From positions 1,798,001 through 1,862,000 of the forward strand of contig CBDAPV010000001.1 of assembly GCA_965198715.1 (NCBI GenBank): a stretch of DNA of 64,000 nt, given 5' to 3'. The stretch comes from RH-AL1 sp965198715. Lineage in GTDB: Bacteria > Pseudomonadota > Alphaproteobacteria > Rhizobiales > Beijerinckiaceae. Of the stretch, positions 27,060 through 35,539 are shown in pieces (position 1 is the stretch's first letter; every line of letters begins with the position of its first letter). The notes under the pieces were generated by a model, which made no database searches, had not been told where the DNA came from, and saw only the letters and a program-made list of their open reading frames with translations. The position numbers and the translations under genes are program-made.

Positions 27060-28556
27060 ATGTTGGTTGTGGAGACGGTCGGCCGGATACGGCGGGAGCA
27101 CTTGGTCAATGGCAAGTCAATCAAGGAGATCGCCCGCGACCTGAAGATCTCGCGCAACACGGTGCGCAAGGTGCTTCGGTCGGGTGCGACCTCGTTCGAG
27201 TACGAACGCGAGGTGCAGCCGCGGCCCAAGCTCGGGCGCTGGAGTGGTGATCTCGATCGATTGCTGCTGCTCAACACGGCCAAGGCGGCTCGCGAGCGCC
27301 TGACGCTGATCCGCGTGTTCGAGGAACTACGCGGCCTGGGCTACGAGGGCGGCTATGACGCGGTTCGCCGCTACGCCCGGGCCTGGGCAAGAACGCATAC
27401 GAGCGACACGGCCAAGGCCTTCGTCCCGCTCTCCTTCGCACCTGGCGAGGCTTACCAGTTCGACTGGAGCCACGACATTGTGCTGATCGGCGGCACGACC
27501 GTGACCGTGAAGGTGGCTCATCTGCGGCTCTGCCACAGCCGCATGATGTTCGTGCGCGCCTATCCGCGCGAGAGCCAGGAAATGGTCTTCGACGCGCACG
27601 ATCGGGCCTTCGCCTTCTTCAAGGGTGCGTGCCGGCGCGGCATCTACGACAACATGAAGACGGCGGTCGAGACGATCCTGGTGGGCAAGGACCGCGGCTA
27701 CAATCGCCGGTTCCTGCAGATGTGCGCGCACCATCTCGTCGAGCCTGTAGCCTGCACACCGGCGTCGGGCTGGGAGAAGGGCCAGGTCGAGAACCAGGTC
27801 GGCCTCGTGCGCGAGCGCTTCTTCACCCCGCGATTGCGCGTGAAGAGCTACGACGAGCTGAACGGCCTGCTTCTCGATCGCTGCGTCGCATACGCCAAGG
27901 CCCATCCCCATCCCGAGCAATCCGACCGGACGGTGTGGGAGATGTTCGAGGCCGAGCGAGCGCACCTCGTGCCGCATGCCGGCCGGTTCGACGGCTTCCA
28001 CGCGCTGCCGGCGTCAGTCTCGAAGACCTGCCTGGTTCGCTTCGACAGCAACAAGTACTCGGTTAGCGCCAGCGCCGTCGGGCGCCCCGTCGAGATCCAA
28101 GCTTATGCCGACCGCGTGGTGATCCGCCAGGACGGCCGCGTCGTCGCCGAGCATGGTCGCGTCTTCGGCCGCGGCGCCACCATCTGCGATCCCTGGCACT
28201 ACGTGTCGGTCCTCGCCCGCAAGCCCGGCGCGCTGCGCAACGGTGCCCCGTTCAAGGACTGGGTGTTGCCGCAGGCGATCGATCGCATCCGCCGCAAGCT
28301 TGCAGGCTCCGACGACGACGACCAGCAGATGGCGAAGATCCTCGCCTTGGTGCTCAGCGACGGACTGCCGGCGGTCGAGAGCGCCTGTGCCGAGGCGCTG
28401 ATCGAGGGCGTCTCGTCTGCCGACGTCATCATCAACATCGTCTCGCGGCAGCGCGATCCCGCGCCGCCGATCACCATCATGACGCCGGACGCGCTGACCC
28501 TCCGCCACGCGCCGATCGCCGATTGTGCCCGCTACGACAGCCTCAGAAGGATCTGA
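27060..28556 (+). CDS. istA: IS21 transposase IstA
   Basis: 498 residues from ATG 27060. The N-terminal helix-turn-helix is seen in SIKEIARDLKISRNTVRKVL. The DDE integrase core is marked by YQFDWSHDIVLIGG, GIYDNMKTAVET and GWEKGQVENQVGLV, the three acidic positions. A C-terminal beta domain follows (CLVRFDSNKYSV). The length and all catalytic positions are normal, so this protein may still be active. istB follows after 3 bp. Confidence 0.92.
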   Translation: MLVVETVGRIRREHLVNGKSIKEIARDLKISRNTVRKVLRSGATSFEYEREVQPRPKLGRWSGDLDRLLLLNTAKAARERLTLIRVFEELRGLGYEGGYDAVRRYARAWARTHTSDTAKAFVPLSFAPGEAYQFDWSHDIVLIGGTTVTVKVAHLRLCHSRMMFVRAYPRESQEMVFDAHDRAFAFFKGACRRGIYDNMKTAVETILVGKDRGYNRRFLQMCAHHLVEPVACTPASGWEKGQVENQVGLVRERFFTPRLRVKSYDELNGLLLDRCVAYAKAHPHPEQSDRTVWEMFEAERAHLVPHAGRFDGFHALPASVSKTCLVRFDSNKYSVSASAVGRPVEIQAYADRVVIRQDGRVVAEHGRVFGRGATICDPWHYVSVLARKPGALRNGAPFKDWVLPQAIDRIRRKLAGSDDDDQQMAKILALVLSDGLPAVESACAEALIEGVSSADVIINIVSRQRDPAPPITIMTPDALTLRHAPIADCARYDSLRRI

Positions 28557-28759
28557 TCCATGGAACGTCTACTGGAACGCACGGACATCCTCGACATGAT
28601 GGGATCGCTCAAGCTCTTCGGCATGCGCTCGGCCTTCGACGAGATCGTCACCACCGCCGTCAAGCGACAGCACGAGCCCCAACGCCTCGTCGGCGACCTG
28701 CTGAAGGCCGAGATCGACGAGAAGCTTGCGCGCTCCATCAAGTACCAGATGACCATCGC

Positions 28760-29819
28760 TAGAGCCGTTCCCCAGCGAGCCGAGTCGCAGCCTGGCTTAG
28801 CGGCGGCAGTTCTGATTCTCTTGCGTTGGTCCGCAAGGGAGTGCCGCCATGGCAGCCGCCTTATCACTCGACCTGCGCCACCGCGTGATCGCGGCGATCG
28901 AGGCCGGTGCCTCCTGTCGCAAGGCCGCCGAGCGCTTCGGCATCGGTGCGGCGACCGCGATCCGCTGGCAGGCCCAGGTCCGGCGGGATGGCCGCATCGC
29001 GGCCAAGCCGACGGGCGGAGATCACGCCTCGCATCGCGTCGAGGCGCAGGCCGCCCTGATCCTGAAAACCTGTGAGGAGCAGCCGCAGATCTTCTTGCGC
29101 GAGTTGCGCGATCTGCTCGGGGAGCGCGGCGTGCAAACCAGCACCAGCGGCCTGTCTCGGTTCTTCGCCCGCCACGGGATCACCCGTAAAAAGGGGCGCT
29201 CCACGCCGCCGAGCAAGACCGGCCGGACGTGAAGGCGGCGCGACTGGCCTGGTTCGAAGGCCAACCCGACCTCGATCCCGAGCGTCTGGTCTTCATCGAC
29301 GAGACCGCCGCCGCCACCAACATGGTGCGCCGCTACGCCCGCGCCCCGCGCGGCCAACGCTGTCGCATCGCGGTACCGCAGGGCCACTATAAAACCACCA
29401 CCGTCACGGCTGCACTGCGCGCCTCGGGGCCGCTGGCCATCGACCTCAAGGACGGCGCAACGACGGGCGCGCACTTCCGCAGCTACGTCGCCGATACGCT
29501 GGCGCCCCTGCTCGAACCGGGCGACGTCGTGATCATAGACAATCTCTCCGTCCACAAGGTGACGGGCGTGCGCGAGGCGATCGAAAGGGTCGGCGCCCGA
29601 CTGCTCTACCTGCCGTCCTACTCGCCGGACTTCAACCCAATCGAGCAGCTCTTCGCCAAGTTGAAGGCCTTGCTGCGCACCGCCGCCGCGCGCACCATCC
29701 CCGCGCTGTGGCAGACCATCCGAAAGGCCTTCACGGGCTTCAAACAACAAGAATGTCGAAACTACATCGCCGCATCAGGATACGATGCTTACGATCCAAC
29801 ATGATCAGGATCAGCTCTA
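28760..29819 (+). mobile_element. IS630-family element, copy 2, inserted in istB
   Basis: It is bounded by TA at 28760-28761 and 29818-29819, the duplicated target. The inverted-repeat ends start GAGCCGTT and GAGCTG. It is the better-preserved partner of 2544-3604. The insertion point within istB is exact because the host frame can be rejoined. Confidence 0.93.
28849..29804 (+). CDS. IS630 transposase made by -1 frameshift
   Basis: ORF A (28849-29232, 127 aa) carries the HTH region DLRHRVIAAIEAGASCRKAA and ends in ITRKKGRSTPPSKTGRT. ORF B (29229-29804) carries the DDE domain (LVFIDETAAATNM; VVIIDNLSVHK; SPDFNPIEQ). A -1 slip on AAAAAGGGG (29188-29196) would join them through RKKGALHAAEQDRPDV, the linker usual in this family. 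ORF B could also start at its own GTG overlapping the ORF A stop. No other damage is seen. Confidence 0.88.
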
Positions 29820-30373
29820 GGCTGCCGCTCGCCAAGGACGTCGCCGACTTCACCTTCGTCGGCACGCCGATCAACGAGGTCCTCGTGCGCGATCTCGCCG
29901 CCGGCCACTTCATCGCCGAGCAGCGCAACTGCGTGCTCGTCGGCGGCACCGGTACCGGCAAGACCCACCTCGCCATCGCCATCGCCCGCAGCTGCATCCG
30001 GGCCGGATCGCGCGGTCGCTTCTTCAACACGCTCGATCTCGTCAATCGGCTCGAGGCCGAGACCCGCGCCGGCCGTCAGGGGCGCCTCGCCGATTATCTC
30101 ACCCGCATGGACTTCGTCGTCCTCGACGAGCTCGGGCATCTGCCCTTCGCCCAATCGGGCGGCCAGCTTCTGTTCCACCTGATCAGCCGCCTCTACGAGC
30201 GCACCTCCGTCATCGTCACGACCAATCTCGCCTTCGGCGAATGGCCCAGCGTCTTCGGCGACGCCAAGATGACCACAGCGCTGCTCGATCGCCTCACCCA
30301 CCACTGCGACATCGTCGAGACCGGCAACGAGAGCTGGCGCTTCAAGAACCGAGGCTGAAGCAGGCTCGGGACC

Positions 30374-30422
30374 GCGCTCGCCCCGGCTCCGCAACCCGAC
30401 CAGCTCACGCCGGGGCGAGCGC
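30374..30422. terminator. Perfect 14-bp stem hairpin after istB
   Basis: GCGCTCGCCCCGGC at 30374-30387 pairs completely with 30409-30422, leaving a 21-nt loop, 16 bp after the istB stop. There is no T-run, so it is only a possible terminator; it may instead insulate the element. Confidence 0.4.
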
Positions 30423-30544
30423 TACCGAAGCGCCCGTGCAAGCGGCAAAAAGAGGGGTCAAAGTTCGACGCCGATCAGGGGTCAAGATTGAAGGCCGATT
30501 GACACGTCGACACGCAGGGCGGAGCGCGCCAGGGCCCCTGGCCT

Positions 30545-30951
30545 GCGAAGCAGATTAGGGTGGCAAGCGGAGGGCTGCTGCTGAACGTCGATGTCCATGC
30601 CGCCAATATCCAGAACCGCGACGGCGCCGAAACGCTGCTTCGGCAGGCGCGGCGGCGTTTCCCGTTCGTCGAGCGCATCGTCGCCGATGGCAGCTATGGC
30701 GGACCCAAGATGCGAGCGCTCGTCGGCAGCTGGAAGCACGAGATCGTGAAGCGCAGCGATGTTCGAGGTTTTGTCGTACTGCCCAAGCGCTGCATCGTGG
30801 AACGCACACTCGCCTGGATCAGCCGCAACCGGCGTCTCGCGCGCGACTACGAGCGACAAACCCGAATCGCCGCCATCTTCGTGAAGCTCGCCATGATCCG
30901 CATCATGCTCAGACGCATTGCCATAACCGCTCAGCCTGAATCAAAACTTCT
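30545..30951 (+). pseudogene. IS5-family transposase C-terminal fragment
   Basis: The frame reads LLLNVDVHAANIQNRDGAET, IVADGSYGGPKM (second catalytic aspartate), VLPKRCIVERTLAWISRNRR (catalytic glutamate) and MIRIMLRRIA. The N-terminal half with the first aspartate is missing. It adjoins the right end of IS21. Confidence 0.8.
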
Positions 30952-30991
30952 CGGATGGGCTCATAGGCTATGCCCGCCAGCTTCTCATGCA

Positions 30992-31311
30992 CCGGTCCAA
31001 CGATGCAGCGACGATCGGGTGAGATGCGGGATGGTCGCCTGCAGGGCGTAGAGGCAGTCGTCGAGTGGCAGCAACGTGTGGCGTCGGAACGCGACCACGA
31101 CCGCCTCGTCTTCCACCGTGAGGCTCGTCGAACGCGCTTCGCGAGGGCCGGCCGGGCGGTCGCCGACCTTCTCACGCGCCTTCCACTTCGCCACCGTCTT
31201 GGGATTGATCCCGTAGCGCTTGGCAAGCCCTCTCAGGCTCTCTTGACTATGCTGTATCGCTCGACGGACCACCTCCGTCGTTGTGGCGCACCCGTGAAGA
31301 ACCTGGCCCAT
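30992..31311 (-). pseudogene. IS481-family transposase, N-terminal fragment
   Basis: From ATG 31311: MGQVLHGCATTTEVVRRAIQ, then LRGLAKRYGINPKTVAKWKA (helix-turn-helix) and VAFRRHTLLPLDDCLYALQA. The frame leaves the family at about 31000. It is the same IS type as the remnant at 8337-9023, and here the N-terminus is in frame. Confidence 0.85.
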
Positions 31312-31713
31312 AGCGCATCCTTCCGCTCCGCAGAAATTGCACCATCAAACCCCGGGGTCAAACATCTAGCTAGAATTTCCTCTCTCAGATTGCATCGTAG
31401 CGTACGGCGGCGAACATCGGACGCTCTCAGCGACGTTTTCATGTGTGAGGCTGAGCCGGCCCAGCATCGTCCAGATCGCCGATTCGAGAAGGCGATCCCG
31501 CGCAAGGCCTGCTTCGCCTTGGTTCGGCGAGCGTGATAATCTTGCGCGTTTGCCGTCAGCTCCCGAAGGTCGGCGTGCGCCGCCAGGATCGACTTGCAGT
31601 AGCCTCGCGATCCGCGCTGGCGCCGACGGGCCGGTCGTGCGCACTCGCTTTATACGAGTCCGTCAGGCCACGCCGGCGCAAAGGGCGACCCTTTTAATGC
31701 TCGCGTTTGTCGC
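31312..31713. other. Unassigned region
   Basis: About 400 bp between an IS481 fragment and the end of a secreted-protein gene. Short frames on both strands are not recognisable. It may contain eroded transposon ends. Confidence 0.3.
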
Positions 31714-32640
31714 TTATCCGTTAACCCAATGGGCGCCGTTGCAGCTCACAGGCATGTGGTAGCTCCCGCCTCCGGCAGTAGGACTTGCAAAGCCAGAGTA
31801 TATGTCATCGATGACGTAGGCTCGCATGCCTTGTGTCGCCGCGTTGCAGGCAGGCAGCTGCAAAAATCTAATCGGCGCGGTTCGGACTGTCGTCGCAAAA
31901 ACGTTGCCCGCTTTATCAACTAGAAAGCTATCGTTCGGACCGCGAAGAAAAGTATGAGCGAGAGTCGCTTGATGGAAATCTACACCATCATAATGCGAGC
32001 CGCTGTCGACATAACTTCTAATCGCCGCGCTATAGCTACGTAGGTCGGTGACGACCGGCCCGCCGGAGTTGAACTGAACGCCATTGCGAATCCTTCCGTA
32101 TCCTGAAATGCCCATACCAAATGTAGTCTGATATCTGCCTGCGCCCGTAAGTAAAAGCGTCCCACAGCCAACCGTCCCCACAACACCGAGATCTTCATCA
32201 GGGCAATTAAATCCGCTGTTGTTGTTGTGGTCGAGTTCGAGGTCAATTTGAGAGTTGCCGCTGAAATAGCCACTGCCGAACGTCGCGACGACTGTGCCGC
32301 CCCATCCCGGCGCCGAGCCAAGGTTGTAGATCCCTTCTGATCCCCACGGCATCTTGTAGATGAGGCCGGGACCGCCTTGGCCTACAGAGGACGTCATTCT
32401 GAAGATGCTGGTCTGCTCAGGCAAGGTCGCGCTCGCGGCAATATCGTCACGAACAAACGAGGATCGCACTATCAAACCCGAGTAGGTATGCGCCATATTA
32501 GCCGTTGCTGTCGACAGCGCAGAAGATCTAGCGCTATTTATCCTGATTGTGTTTTCACCACTGATTAGGTAGATAAATGTACCACATGTCGCGGTCGCGA
32601 CCGTCACGATAAATGTGAGAAGAGCAACATCAAGACGCAT
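31714..32640 (-). CDS. Signal-anchored, glycine/asparagine-rich surface or tail-fibre-like protein
   Basis: 308 residues. Residues 5-27 form a hydrophobic segment (LLTFIVTVATATCGTFIYLI) that could be a signal peptide or anchor. The middle is rich in G, S, N and T with beta-type alternation. The C-terminus (LPACNAATQGMRAYVIDD, then GGGSYHMPVSCNGAHWV) resembles a short cysteine-containing end module seen in phage tail-fibre-like and exported hypothetical proteins. It sits 9 bp after a methyltransferase gene on the same strand. A surface or polysaccharide-associated role is inferred only. Confidence 0.65.
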   Translation of the reverse strand: MRLDVALLTFIVTVATATCGTFIYLISGENTIRINSARSSALSTATANMAHTYSGLIVRSSFVRDDIAASATLPEQTSIFRMTSSVGQGGPGLIYKMPWGSEGIYNLGSAPGWGGTVVATFGSGYFSGNSQIDLELDHNNNSGFNCPDEDLGVVGTVGCGTLLLTGAGRYQTTFGMGISGYGRIRNGVQFNSGGPVVTDLRSYSAAIRSYVDSGSHYDGVDFHQATLAHTFLRGPNDSFLVDKAGNVFATTVRTAPIRFLQLPACNAATQGMRAYVIDDIYSGFASPTAGGGSYHMPVSCNGAHWVNG

Positions 32641-32649
32641 AATTTGTAC

Positions 32650-33546
32650 CTAGAAGCGAAGAATTGCACCAAACTCGTTACGGTCTCTGATCGTTGCATA
32701 GACGCGTTCTACTGTCATGCCGAGATCCGGCATCCAGTCGCGAATGGCTTCCATAATTGGACGGAAGCTGTCAGGCGTGAACTGCCAAGCGTGAACATCG
32801 ACGTAGCCGCCGGCCGCCGCCTCAAGGGTGGCTTTAGCCTCTGCGTGGCGGTTCTGCGGCACGCCGTGATCTCCGCGCCAATGTCGCAGGGTGTCATTGT
32901 GGACGACATCAACGTAATGTGCGTAGACATTCCGTTCTGTGTGGACGGTTCGACGCTCAAAATGAGCAGTGAAGACGTCTTCTACTCCACTTTCTGGAAT
33001 GAGCGCATCAAAACAGTAGCGCTTGTCTGGAGCAAGAATGAAGTAAAGGCCACCTGGATTAAGAATCGCTTTTACCTTTATGAGATGCGCGATCAGATCA
33101 GGCTGATGCTCGATGCAGTGACTGGAGAACACGGCATCGAATGTCTCGTCCACCACCGACAAGTCTGCCGTAGGCGATACGAAATGGATTACGGCAGGAC
33201 AGCGGTCAGCCTTATAACCCTCCTGGGCCGCCCGCTTCAGCAAGCCCTCACGCGTCTCAATCTCAAAATACTTGACCTTGGGTCCGACTAATGACGGGCG
33301 GACTGCTGGCCCGATTTCTAACACCGGAATATCCATTGGTATTTGCGCGATAAAGCCACGCCGATGCGCAGCGGCAGTCCCGATCCGCCCTTCTGATCTG
33401 CCATGCGCAGCGAAGTGATGCTTCACGGCGTCGTCGTCAAAATGAAGAATGTCGATTTGACAATTGCGATAAAAATCGACGTCTAGCTCGGGCGCCAGAG
33501 CTCCCGGCCGAACGAAATGATGAAGCAATAGGTCGAGTTCATTCAT
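32650..33546 (-). CDS. Class I methyltransferase with N-terminal G-x2-EGR repeat
   Basis: 298 residues from ATG 33546; an upstream in-frame start adds 12 residues. Residues ~20-58 form the repeat LDVDFYRNCQIDIL to HHFAAHGRSEGRIG that is shared with the glycosyltransferases at 12110 and 35540. The rest is a SAM methyltransferase: IPVLEIGPAV, FDAVFSSHCIEH and LNPGGLYFILAPD. It likely modifies a sugar or a chain end of the polysaccharide. The downstream gene follows closely on the same strand. Confidence 0.82.
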   Translation of the reverse strand: MNELDLLLHHFVRPGALAPELDVDFYRNCQIDILHFDDDAVKHHFAAHGRSEGRIGTAAAHRRGFIAQIPMDIPVLEIGPAVRPSLVGPKVKYFEIETREGLLKRAAQEGYKADRCPAVIHFVSPTADLSVVDETFDAVFSSHCIEHQPDLIAHLIKVKAILNPGGLYFILAPDKRYCFDALIPESGVEDVFTAHFERRTVHTERNVYAHYVDVVHNDTLRHWRGDHGVPQNRHAEAKATLEAAAGGYVDVHAWQFTPDSFRPIMEAIRDWMPDLGMTVERVYATIRDRNEFGAILRF

Positions 33547-33789
33547 GAGCCGAATTAAGCAGATAAGACTAGTGCTGCGCAAGGCCGCTTAAGCGGGTGG
33601 GCGCGAGGACGTTGCGAAGGCAACAAGCTGCCGCCACTGGAAGGTTGGCATTCGTCGATAGCGGCTGCGAAGGGGAGAACCATCGCAGACAATAATTGCC
33701 GCGTCACATCGACCAATGCTACCGCCTATCAGCAAAACGCCCCCTTGATGCGCTTGCGGTCTCGCCGGCGAACGACATAGCAAAGTCGG

Positions 33790-34527
33790 TTAGGGCGAGG
33801 CGGCGGTCGCCTCATAGGTTTGCTGGGCGGCGTAGCCACCGTCGGCGAACACGCATTCGAGCCAGGGGAAACGCTTGCGGATCTTGTCCAGCAGCAGGGC
33901 GGCGCCGTCGCGGTCTTGACTGCCGGCGGAATGGACGACCAGCCGGATCGGCAGGCCGAGGGTGTCGACGAGAGCGTGGATCTTGCGCCCCTTCACCTTC
34001 TTTCCAGCATCAAAACCCACTGCGTCGGCTTGGTCGGAGGTCGATTTGCGCGCTTTGCATCCCCTTTTTCCGCCGACTTGATCGTCTGGCTGTCCATGAC
34101 GGCGGCGGTGGGGCTGGCCTCGCGCCCTTCGTGCTCGCGCAGCAGGACGTGGAGCACGGCCCAGATCGCGTCCCAGGTTCCGTCCGCCAGGAACTTGCGG
34201 AAGATGTTGTAGACGGTGGAACGCGGCGGGAAGCCGTCGCGCGGCAGGTAACGCCAGGGACTGCCGGTCCGCAGCAGGTAGAAGATCGCGTTCATGGCCT
34301 GGCGCATGTCGGTCTTGCGCGGACGCCCGCCCGGCGTCGCCTTGGGGATCAGCGGTGACAGCACCGCCCATTCCGCATCCGTGAGATCGCTCGGAAAGCC
34401 CGGCCCGTCGCGCCTGTAGGTCGCCCTTTGCTGCTTCGTCCACATCGTCGCGCATCCCGCAAAATTACAACGCGACGCTCTGAATCCCTCGAACCGCACT
34501 CGCGCAACACCCTTTTGGGTCAGGCTC
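33790..34527 (-). mobile_element. IS5-family (IS427-group) element, 3'-truncated
   Basis: The 5' end is at about 34527 (reading inward GAGCCTGACCCAAAAGG). The transposase starts at 34445 (MWTKQQRATYRRDGPGFPSD). ORF A has WAVLSPLIPK and AVMDSQTIKSAEK. A -1 slip at GAAAAAGGGG leads to ORF B (DQADAVGFDAGKKVKGRKIH; VFADGGYAAQ). The frame ends at 33790 after AATAASP-like sequence, so the segment with the catalytic glutamate is lost. Its 5' end abuts the TTA before the next IS5 copy. Confidence 0.8.
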
Positions 34528-34530
34528 TTA

Positions 34531-35426
34531 GAGTCTGTTTGAGAATGCCTCAATGGACGATGCGTCGCCACAGTACGCTTCCCATGGCGACGTGGATCAT
34601 GGCGGTGGAGACGTCGATGCGGTTCTCGTAGTCGCGCACGAGGCGGCGCCAGCGGGTCATCCAGCCGAAGGTGCGCTCGACAACCCATCGCTTGGGCAGG
34701 ACCTCGAAGCCTTTCTGCCCGTCGATGCGCCGGATCACCTCGACGACGAACTCCTTGGCGGCGGCCTTGTCCATGAGCGTGCGCCGGTCGTAGGCGCCAT
34801 CGGCGAAGAGGTGCTTGATCCACGGCCAGCGCTTGCGGATCGCGTCGAGGATCATCTGCGCGCCGGCGCTGTCTGAGATGTCGGCCGTGGTCAGGTTGAC
34901 CATCAGCAGGCGGCCGTCGGTGTCGACGGCGATGTGGCGCTTGCGCCCGACGATCTTCTTGCCGGCGTCGTACCCGCGGGCGGCGGCGCCCGGCGCCTTG
35001 ACGCTCTGGCTGTCGAGGATGCCGGCCGAGGGACTGGCCTCGCGGCCCATCCGCTCGCGGTCGATCATCACCGCCATGTCGTGGATCGACTTGAACAGGA
35101 ACCGTCGCACGAAGCGGCGGAACCACCAGTACACCGTCTGCCAGGGCGGGAAGTCCTTGGGCAGCATGCGCCAGCCTCCGCCCGAGCGCGCCATGTAGCG
35201 GATCGCGTTCAGGACCTCGCGGAGATCGGTGGCCGGTTTGCGTCCGCGCTTCCCGGGCTTGGGCAGGAACGGACGCATCCGCTCCCACTCCTCATCGGTA
35301 AGGTCGGTCGGATAACGCTTGGTCTTCTTGGCGATCTCGGCCATCCGACCGCGGCTTGCTGATGTCCACATCACAAGCTTGAATCACGCTACGAAAACCG
35401 CGGCAACGCCATTCTCAAACGGGCTC
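34531..35426 (-). mobile_element. IS5-family element, left flanking copy
   Basis: 896 bp with inverted repeats: GAGTCTGTTTGAGAATG at one end, the complement of GAGCCCGTTTGAGAATG at the other. TTA precedes the left end and AAA follows the right end, so the borders do not match. It is nearly identical to 39626-40521, in the same orientation. Confidence 0.92.
34550..35374 (-). CDS. IS5-family transposase
   Basis: 274 residues, intact. N-terminal domain: RYPTDLTDEEWERMRPFLPK. DDE residues are in GILDSQSVKAPG, HLFADGAYDRRT and WVVERTFGWMTRWRR. The protein is the same as that of the copy at 39645-40469. A methionine at MAEIAKKTKRYP (nine codons in) could be the true start. Confidence 0.93.
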   Translation of the reverse strand: MMWTSASRGRMAEIAKKTKRYPTDLTDEEWERMRPFLPKPGKRGRKPATDLREVLNAIRYMARSGGGWRMLPKDFPPWQTVYWWFRRFVRRFLFKSIHDMAVMIDRERMGREASPSAGILDSQSVKAPGAAARGYDAGKKIVGRKRHIAVDTDGRLLMVNLTTADISDSAGAQMILDAIRKRWPWIKHLFADGAYDRRTLMDKAAAKEFVVEVIRRIDGQKGFEVLPKRWVVERTFGWMTRWRRLVRDYENRIDVSTAMIHVAMGSVLWRRIVH

Positions 35427-35539
35427 AAAGGGCGCCTACCCAGCGATCGTCAACCACGACTACAAAACTGGACACAAGGCGGCACGCGCATGCTAAGCAT
35501 CACACTGCCACACCTTTCACCACCGCCTGGTAGGAACGG

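Larger units (their letters stand above)
28560..30358 (+). pseudogene. istB: IstB ATPase gene split by IS630
   Basis: The 5' part (28560-28759) encodes the N-terminal helices MERLLERTDILDMMGSLKLF and ends KYQMTIA. The 3' part resumes at 29820 with LPLAKDVADFTF and contains the Walker A GGTGTGKTH, Walker B FVVLDELGH and the end SWRFKNRG. Removing 28762-29819 (insert plus one TA) restores a single ~245-codon frame. IstB is the AAA+ helper that loads IstA. An internal fragment opening at 29708 would lack the N-terminal domain. Confidence 0.9.
26948..30504 (+). mobile_element. IS21-family element interrupted by IS630
   Basis: The left end starts TGTGTTTCGGCCTGCAAA and the right end, read inward on the other strand, TGTCAATCGGCCTTCAAT. 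Both continue to TGACCCC, with a second internal repeat (GATCGGCGTC then TGACCCC) as is usual for IS21. It encodes istA and istB; istB is split by IS630 at 28760-29819. The left junction lies in recombinase B, but the right flank does not resume that gene, so there has been an adjacent deletion. No target duplication is evident. Confidence 0.9.

Noticed and set aside
33993..35288. A 431-codon minus-strand frame joining two IS5-type elements
   Set aside because: Only the last ~150 codons are the true IS427 ORF A; the first part is an out-of-frame reading of the neighbouring IS5 transposase.
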